Source of the DNA: an uncultured Kineosporia sp.
GTDB taxonomy: Bacteria > Actinomycetota > Actinomycetes > Actinomycetales > Kineosporiaceae
Assembly (NCBI GenBank): GCA_937859855.1
Contig: CALMAR010000300.1
Location: 1-36,356, forward strand
Length of the DNA: 36,356 bases
Direction: 5' to 3'
This document shows, piece after piece, positions 32,481 through 36,356 of the stretch. Numbering within the stretch: position 1 is the stretch's first letter; each line of letters starts with the position of its first letter. The notes beneath the pieces are model-generated. The model was given only the letters and a program-made list of their open reading frames with translations. It ran no database searches and was not told where the DNA came from. The translations under genes were made by a program, and so were the position numbers.

Positions 32481-33800
32481 ATGACGGATCAGAGTGGCAC
32501 CATGATCGCGCACGATCCGTCACATGGGCGGTTCTTGGATCTGGCGGCGGATCCAGCGCTGCAGGGCGAGCCGGCTCCGCGGGCGGTGGAGGTGCCCTAC
32601 GGCATCCGGGCGACAGCGGGTTGGTGCTGGCGGCTGCTGCTGATCGGGTTCACCATCTTCGTGCTCGGCCGCGGCTTCATCATGTTCGAGGTGGTCACCG
32701 TTCCCCTGGTGATCTCCTTGCTGCTGGTGGCCCTGCTTCGCCCCCTGCACCAAGGCCTGATCCGGACCAAGGATCGGATCGGGCTGCCGCCCGGGCCGGC
32801 CGCGCTGGTCACCATCCTGATCGGCATCGGCGTGATCGCCGCACTGATCACGTTGATTACCCAGCAGATCTCCAGCGGTTTCGGCGAGTTGTCGGACGAC
32901 GCAGCGAAGGGGCTGGGCACCCTCCAACGCGAACTGGCCGACAGTCCGCTGCACCTGACCAATGCTCAGCTCAACGAATACGTCACCCAGATCCAGGACG
33001 CCATCCAGAAGAACCAGGGCAAGCTGGTGTCAAGCGCGCTCAGTGTCACCAGCACCGCACTGGACTTCTTCACCGGCCTGTTCCTGGTGCTGTTCTCCAC
33101 CTTCTTCTTCCTGTCCAGCGGCGCCAGCATCTGGCACTGGGTGGTCGGGATCTTCCCGGCCGGGTCCCGCGAACGGGTCAACGGGGCGGGAACCCGAGCC
33201 TGGGCAACGCTGACCGCATTCGTTCGGGCGACCGTGATCGTGGCGCTGGTCGACGGCTGCGGCGTCGGCATCATCGCAGCGATCATCGGTGTGCCGCTGG
33301 CGATTCCGCTGGGCGTGCTGGTCTTCCTCGGGGCGTTCGTGCCGGTGGTCGGTGCCCTGGTGTCGGGGATCGTCGCGGTACTGGTGGCTCTGGTGGCCGG
33401 TGGGCTGACCAAGGCTCTGATCATGCTGATCGGGGTGATCGCCGTCCAGCAGGTGGAAGCCCATGTGCTGCAACCGTTCCTGATGGGCCGGGCGGTGGCG
33501 GTGCACCCGCTGGCGGTGATCCTGGCGATCGCGATCGGTGTGCTGGTGGCCGGCATCGTCGGCGCCCTGTTCGCCGTTCCGCTGGTCGCGGTGATCAACG
33601 TGGTCAGCAGTTATCTGTTCGGCCGGGACAAACATGCCCCAGCCAAGCCGGCTGAGGGTGAAGTCGGCCCGCTGGCGGACGAGAAGCGCAGTGTCGACCC
33701 CGGCTCAGCTGACACGGTCCGGACCCCGGCCGGTCATACTGATGAGCCGCCCCCCGCCGATTTCCGCTCATTCCGCCGAGGCGCCCGAGACGGCGGATAG
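32481..33800 (+). CDS. AI-2E family transporter (PerM/YdiK-like)
   Basis: A 439-residue membrane protein with about seven to eight hydrophobic helices between residues 45 and 375, an extracellular-type insert around residues 140-195 (GLGTLQRELADSPLHL) and a hydrophilic, Pro-rich C-terminal tail of about 60 residues. The run VFLGAFVPVVGALVSGI is the signature of the family. Some members export autoinducer-2 or act in Na+/H+ exchange; most are uncharacterised. The ATG at 32481 is used; a GTG two codons earlier is in frame. It is convergent with the amidotransferase gene. Confidence 0.9.
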   Translation: MTDQSGTMIAHDPSHGRFLDLAADPALQGEPAPRAVEVPYGIRATAGWCWRLLLIGFTIFVLGRGFIMFEVVTVPLVISLLLVALLRPLHQGLIRTKDRIGLPPGPAALVTILIGIGVIAALITLITQQISSGFGELSDDAAKGLGTLQRELADSPLHLTNAQLNEYVTQIQDAIQKNQGKLVSSALSVTSTALDFFTGLFLVLFSTFFFLSSGASIWHWVVGIFPAGSRERVNGAGTRAWATLTAFVRATVIVALVDGCGVGIIAAIIGVPLAIPLGVLVFLGAFVPVVGALVSGIVAVLVALVAGGLTKALIMLIGVIAVQQVEAHVLQPFLMGRAVAVHPLAVILAIAIGVLVAGIVGALFAVPLVAVINVVSSYLFGRDKHAPAKPAEGEVGPLADEKRSVDPGSADTVRTPAGHTDEPPPADFRSFRRGARDGG

Positions 33801-33828
33801 CCCTAGCGGCTGAGGCCGGGGCGACGCG

Positions 33829-33846
33829 TACGGGTACGGGTACGGG
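33829..33846. repeat. Hexamer tandem repeat between convergent genes
   Basis: TACGGG occurs three times in tandem and touches the stop codon of the amidotransferase gene at 33847. It is too short for a known element. Confidence 0.8.
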
Positions 33847-35631
33847 TCAGCGGATGCCGTGGCTCTGCAACCACATCTCCAGCAGGCCCAGCTGCAACAG
33901 CTTGTTCCCGTCCAGCGGAGTGCTGCCAGCGTTCGGGTCGGCCAGTAGCCGCTCGACGTAGGCCGGGCGAAACAGGTCGCGGCGCCTCGCCTCAGGCGCG
34001 GTCAGGGCGTCAGTCACCCGGTCGAGCAGCTTGCCCTCGAGGTGGCTGATGCCCGGCACCGGGAAATAGCCCTTGGGCCGGTCGATCACCTCACCGGGTA
34101 CCAGCCGGCGGCCAATGTCCTTGAGCACGCCCTTGCCACCCTGCGCCAGCTTCAGCTCCGGCGGGCAACTGGCCGCCAGCTCGACGAACTCGTGGTCCAG
34201 GAACGGCACCCGCGCTTCGAGACCGTGCGCCATCGTCATGTTGTCGACCCGCTTCACCGGATCGTCGGTCAGCATCACCTGGGTGTCGATCCGCAGGGCG
34301 GCGTCCACGGCAGTCTGCGCGTCCGGCCCGGCCAGGTGGCGCGCCACCCATTCCCGCGGCGGGTCGCCGTCCGGCAGGTACTGCGGGTTGATCACCCGGG
34401 CCATCTCGGCGGCGTCCCGGTCGAAGAACGACGCGCTGTAGGTGCCCAGAACCTGGTCGCGGGCCAGCCCGGCCAGCGGCTGGTACCAGTGGTAGCCGCC
34501 GAGCACCTCGTCGGCGCCCTGTCCGCACTGCACCACCTTCACGTGCTGCGAAACCGCCTCGCTGAGCAGGTAGAAGGCCACGCAGTCGTGGCTGACCATC
34601 GGCTCGGACATCGCGTGCACGGCGTGTTCCAGCGGTGGCACCAGATCAGCCGAGGCGATCTGGACCTGATGATGCTCGGTGCCGAACTCGCGGGCGATCA
34701 GATCGGAGTAGAAGAACTCGTTTCCGGACCGCCCTCCGGCGTCCTCGAAGCCGATCGAGAAGGTGCCCAGGTCGCGCTGTCCCTCACGGGCCAGCAGGGC
34801 GACGATCAGGCTGGAATCCAGCCCGCCGGAGAGCAGGACGCCGACCGGCACGTCGGCCACCATCCGGCGGCGGACGGCGGTGCTGAGCGACTCCAGCAGC
34901 GCATCCTGCCAATCGGCCTCAGTCCAGCTGGATCGGGTTCCAACTCGGGCGAAACTGGCTGACCAATACGTGGTTTCGCGCATCCGGCCGTCAGCCTCGT
35001 AGATCCGCACGGTGGCCGCAGGCAGCTTCTTGACCCCGTTCAGGATCGTCCGTGGCGGCGGCACGATGCTGTGCAGGGTGAGGTAGCAGGTCAGGGCGGC
35101 CGGGTCGATGGAGGTGTCGATCCCGCCGCCGGCCAGCAGCGCCGGCAGCGTGCTGGCGAACCGGATCCGGTCCGCGTTCCCGGCGATGTACAGCGGCTTG
35201 ATGCCCAGCCGGTCGCGGGCCAGCACCAGGCGGCCGGTGTCGCGCTCGGTGATGGCGATCGCGAACATGCCGATCAGGTGCTCGGCGAAGTGCTCGCCCC
35301 ATTCCGCGTAAGCCTTGAGCACCACCTCGCTGTCGCCCTCGGAGAAGAAGGTGTGGCCCTTGGCCCGCAGTTCGTCCCGCAGCTCCTGGTAGTTGTATAT
35401 GCAGCCGTTGAACACGCCGGTGAGGCCACTAGCGGGATCGGCGATGGGCTGGCCGCTGGCCGCCGAGAGGTCGATGATCGTCAGCCGGCGATGCCCCAGA
35501 GCCACCGGGCCCCTCGACCAGCTGCCCGCGTCGTCCGGCCCCCGGTCGGTCATCGTGGCGGTCATCCGTTCGACCGCCGCCACGTCAGCCACGGACGAAT
35601 CCAGCCGCATCTCTCCTGCGAATCCACACAT
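33847..35631 (-). CDS. N-acetylglutaminylglutamine amidotransferase (asparagine synthetase family)
   Basis: A 594-residue glutamine-dependent amidotransferase. Cys2 (MCGFAGE) is the glutaminase nucleophile, HRRLTIIDLS and NGCIYNYQELRDELR complete that domain, and the ATP-pyrophosphatase loop is SGGLDSS (268-274). Motifs SEPMVSHDCVAFYLLSEAV and GQGADEVLGGYHWYQPL fit the branch that forms the terminal amide of the osmolyte N-acetylglutaminylglutamine amide better than AsnB. The length matches that branch. The usual partner, a GNAT/ATP-grasp-like N-acetylglutaminylglutamine synthetase, is not beside it: the gene upstream is a dehydrogenase and downstream is a convergent transporter. The ATG at 35631 is required to expose Cys2; only AGAAGA precedes it. 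Ordinary asparagine synthesis remains possible. Confidence 0.82.
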   Translation of the reverse strand: MCGFAGEMRLDSSVADVAAVERMTATMTDRGPDDAGSWSRGPVALGHRRLTIIDLSAASGQPIADPASGLTGVFNGCIYNYQELRDELRAKGHTFFSEGDSEVVLKAYAEWGEHFAEHLIGMFAIAITERDTGRLVLARDRLGIKPLYIAGNADRIRFASTLPALLAGGGIDTSIDPAALTCYLTLHSIVPPPRTILNGVKKLPAATVRIYEADGRMRETTYWSASFARVGTRSSWTEADWQDALLESLSTAVRRRMVADVPVGVLLSGGLDSSLIVALLAREGQRDLGTFSIGFEDAGGRSGNEFFYSDLIAREFGTEHHQVQIASADLVPPLEHAVHAMSEPMVSHDCVAFYLLSEAVSQHVKVVQCGQGADEVLGGYHWYQPLAGLARDQVLGTYSASFFDRDAAEMARVINPQYLPDGDPPREWVARHLAGPDAQTAVDAALRIDTQVMLTDDPVKRVDNMTMAHGLEARVPFLDHEFVELAASCPPELKLAQGGKGVLKDIGRRLVPGEVIDRPKGYFPVPGISHLEGKLLDRVTDALTAPEARRRDLFRPAYVERLLADPNAGSTPLDGNKLLQLGLLEMWLQSHGIR

Positions 35632-35741
35632 GTCTTCTGATGCTGCCAGAGCGCGACCGGCTCGCTGCTTTAGCCAGACTGCGCCCGGGTGCGTCTGCCA
35701 CCGGGTATTAGACCAGCTCAGACGGGTAATCGCCGCAGCAT

Positions 35742-35760
35742 TGGGCCGGTGCCTGGCCCA
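35742..35760 (-). terminator. Candidate hairpin after the dehydrogenase gene
   Basis: TGGGCC and GGCCCA arms (6 bp) with a 7-nt loop, 20 bp past the dehydrogenase stop codon. It lies in the 148-bp spacer that must also hold the amidotransferase promoter, for which I see no clear boxes. Confidence 0.35.
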
Positions 35761-35779
35761 GGCCAAAAGGTGACGGGAT

Positions 35780-36356
35780 TCACGTCGAAGGGCGTTCGTA
35801 CCTGCCGTAGATCTCGGCCGCGGCCTGACCGAAGCCGCCGGGCTGGGCGGCCCCCTCGAAGGTACGAGCGTTGGAGTCCATCTCGGCCACCCAGCGCCAG
35901 CCCTTCGCAGCGGCCTGCGCGCGGGCCGCCTCCAGGCGCTGCGGAAGCTCCGGCTGAGACCGCTCCCACTCCGCGTCGAGCGCGTCGGCCACGCCATAGT
36001 GCTCCGCGGTCGCATGCACAGCCAGCAGGAGAGCGGCACTTCCCTTCGTCCAGGCGCCGTAGGCCATCTTGACCGCCGATGCGGCGGCCGGGCTGGCGGT
36101 CAGGACGACGGTATCGATGACGGTGCCGGAGAACAGGGCGGCGGCTCGGTCTGCCTGGTCGCCGCTCAGGAAGACCCGCGGGGGGGCGGGCCGCTGCGGC
36201 GGCGGCCCCACGATTCCGCCGTCGACGGCGACCGCTCCATTTCGCTCGGCAGTTCTGTGCACGGTTGCCGCAGTGTCAGGGTCGATCGCGTTGAGGTCGA
36301 CGTAGAGCCCGGTGAACCGGCCTACGGACTCAACGACGTCCTCGGCCGCGCCGGGC
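35780..36356 (-). CDS. NAD(P)-dependent dehydrogenase, 6PGDH/3-hydroxyisobutyrate type with DUF1932 (5' end cut by window edge)
   Basis: The last 191 residues are visible; the reading frame is open through the right edge, so the NAD-binding Rossmann domain and the start lie outside. GLYVDLNAIDPDTA marks the end of the cofactor domain, and VDGGIVGPPP, with KMAYGAWTKGSAALLLAVH as the catalytic lysine-helix segment, mark the DUF1932 domain. The family reduces or oxidises hydroxy acids or imines; the substrate cannot be named. It is upstream of the amidotransferase gene on the same strand, with a 148-bp gap and a weak hairpin. Confidence 0.85.
   Translation of the reverse strand, partial: PGAAEDVVESVGRFTGLYVDLNAIDPDTAATVHRTAERNGAVAVDGGIVGPPPQRPAPPRVFLSGDQADRAAALFSGTVIDTVVLTASPAAASAVKMAYGAWTKGSAALLLAVHATAEHYGVADALDAEWERSQPELPQRLEAARAQAAAKGWRWVAEMDSNARTFEGAAQPGGFGQAAAEIYGRYERPST

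Noticed and set aside
33829..33846. Start of a CRISPR or larger repeat array
   Set aside because: Only three copies of a 6-bp unit, with no spacers and no cas genes in the window.

Overview
The window is chromosomal DNA from a high-GC actinobacterium. Support comes from roughly 70% G+C, GTG and TTG starts, many 1-4 nt gene overlaps, start codons sitting 6 nt after a TANNNT box (leaderless mRNAs), and families such as DUF1996, Rcp1-like receivers, MocR regulators and a GlnA4-type synthetase. The genus cannot be set from the sequence alone. I see no rRNA, tRNA, CRISPR array, insertion sequence, prophage or origin. Nearly every base lies in a metabolic or regulatory gene or a short spacer, so this looks like ordinary core or near-core chromosome.

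Layout. 1-751 (-): 5' part of a NarL-type sensor histidine kinase. 815-4377: divergent pair of a dimethylglycine/sarcosine dehydrogenase-like flavoprotein (-) and a choline/ethanolamine kinase-like phosphotransferase (+). 4497-9206 (+): catalase with a strong terminator, a secreted DUF1996 protein, a proline-rich membrane protein with tandem repeats, and a Bax-inhibitor-1 family membrane protein. 9331-10584: APS kinase with a long N-terminal region that may be an ATP-sulfurylase relic. 10700-16345 (+): a gamma-glutamylation catabolic operon (GlnA4-like synthetase, SDR, aldehyde dehydrogenase, SDR, PuuD-like hydrolase, small helical protein). 16474-18971: SGNH hydrolase and cystathionine beta-synthase. 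19134-23007: four overlapping signalling genes (receiver, PAS kinase, Rcp1-like receiver, receiver-PAS-kinase) with no DNA-binding output. 23030-26530 (-): AAA+ ATPase and VWA protein pair. 26634-27403 (-): small Cys-rich protein and MerR regulator behind a mer-like promoter. 27534-29253: small membrane protein, RibD-C/DHFR-like reductase, MsrA behind a SigR-type promoter. 29433-32416: MocR regulator, small membrane protein, cystathionine gamma-synthase/lyase. 32481-33800: AI-2E family permease. 33847-35631 (-): N-acetylglutaminylglutamine amidotransferase. 35780-36356 (-): 3' part of a DUF1932 dehydrogenase.

How it fits together. The best-supported system is 10700-15998. A GlnA4-like ligase would cap an amino alcohol with glutamate, an SDR would oxidise the alcohol, the ALDH the aldehyde, and the PuuD-like enzyme would release glutamate and the amino acid. 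No PuuB-type amine oxidase is present, which favours ethanolamine-like over polyamine substrates. The nearby choline/ethanolamine kinase-like protein and the dimethylglycine dehydrogenase-like enzyme point to the same area of metabolism. Sulfur genes (APS kinase, CBS, cystathionine gamma-synthase/lyase, MsrA) are scattered through the window. The most unusual items are the output-less phosphorelay cluster, the MerR module with a mer-like dyad but an altered cysteine pattern, and an N-acetylglutaminylglutamine amidotransferase without its usual partner.
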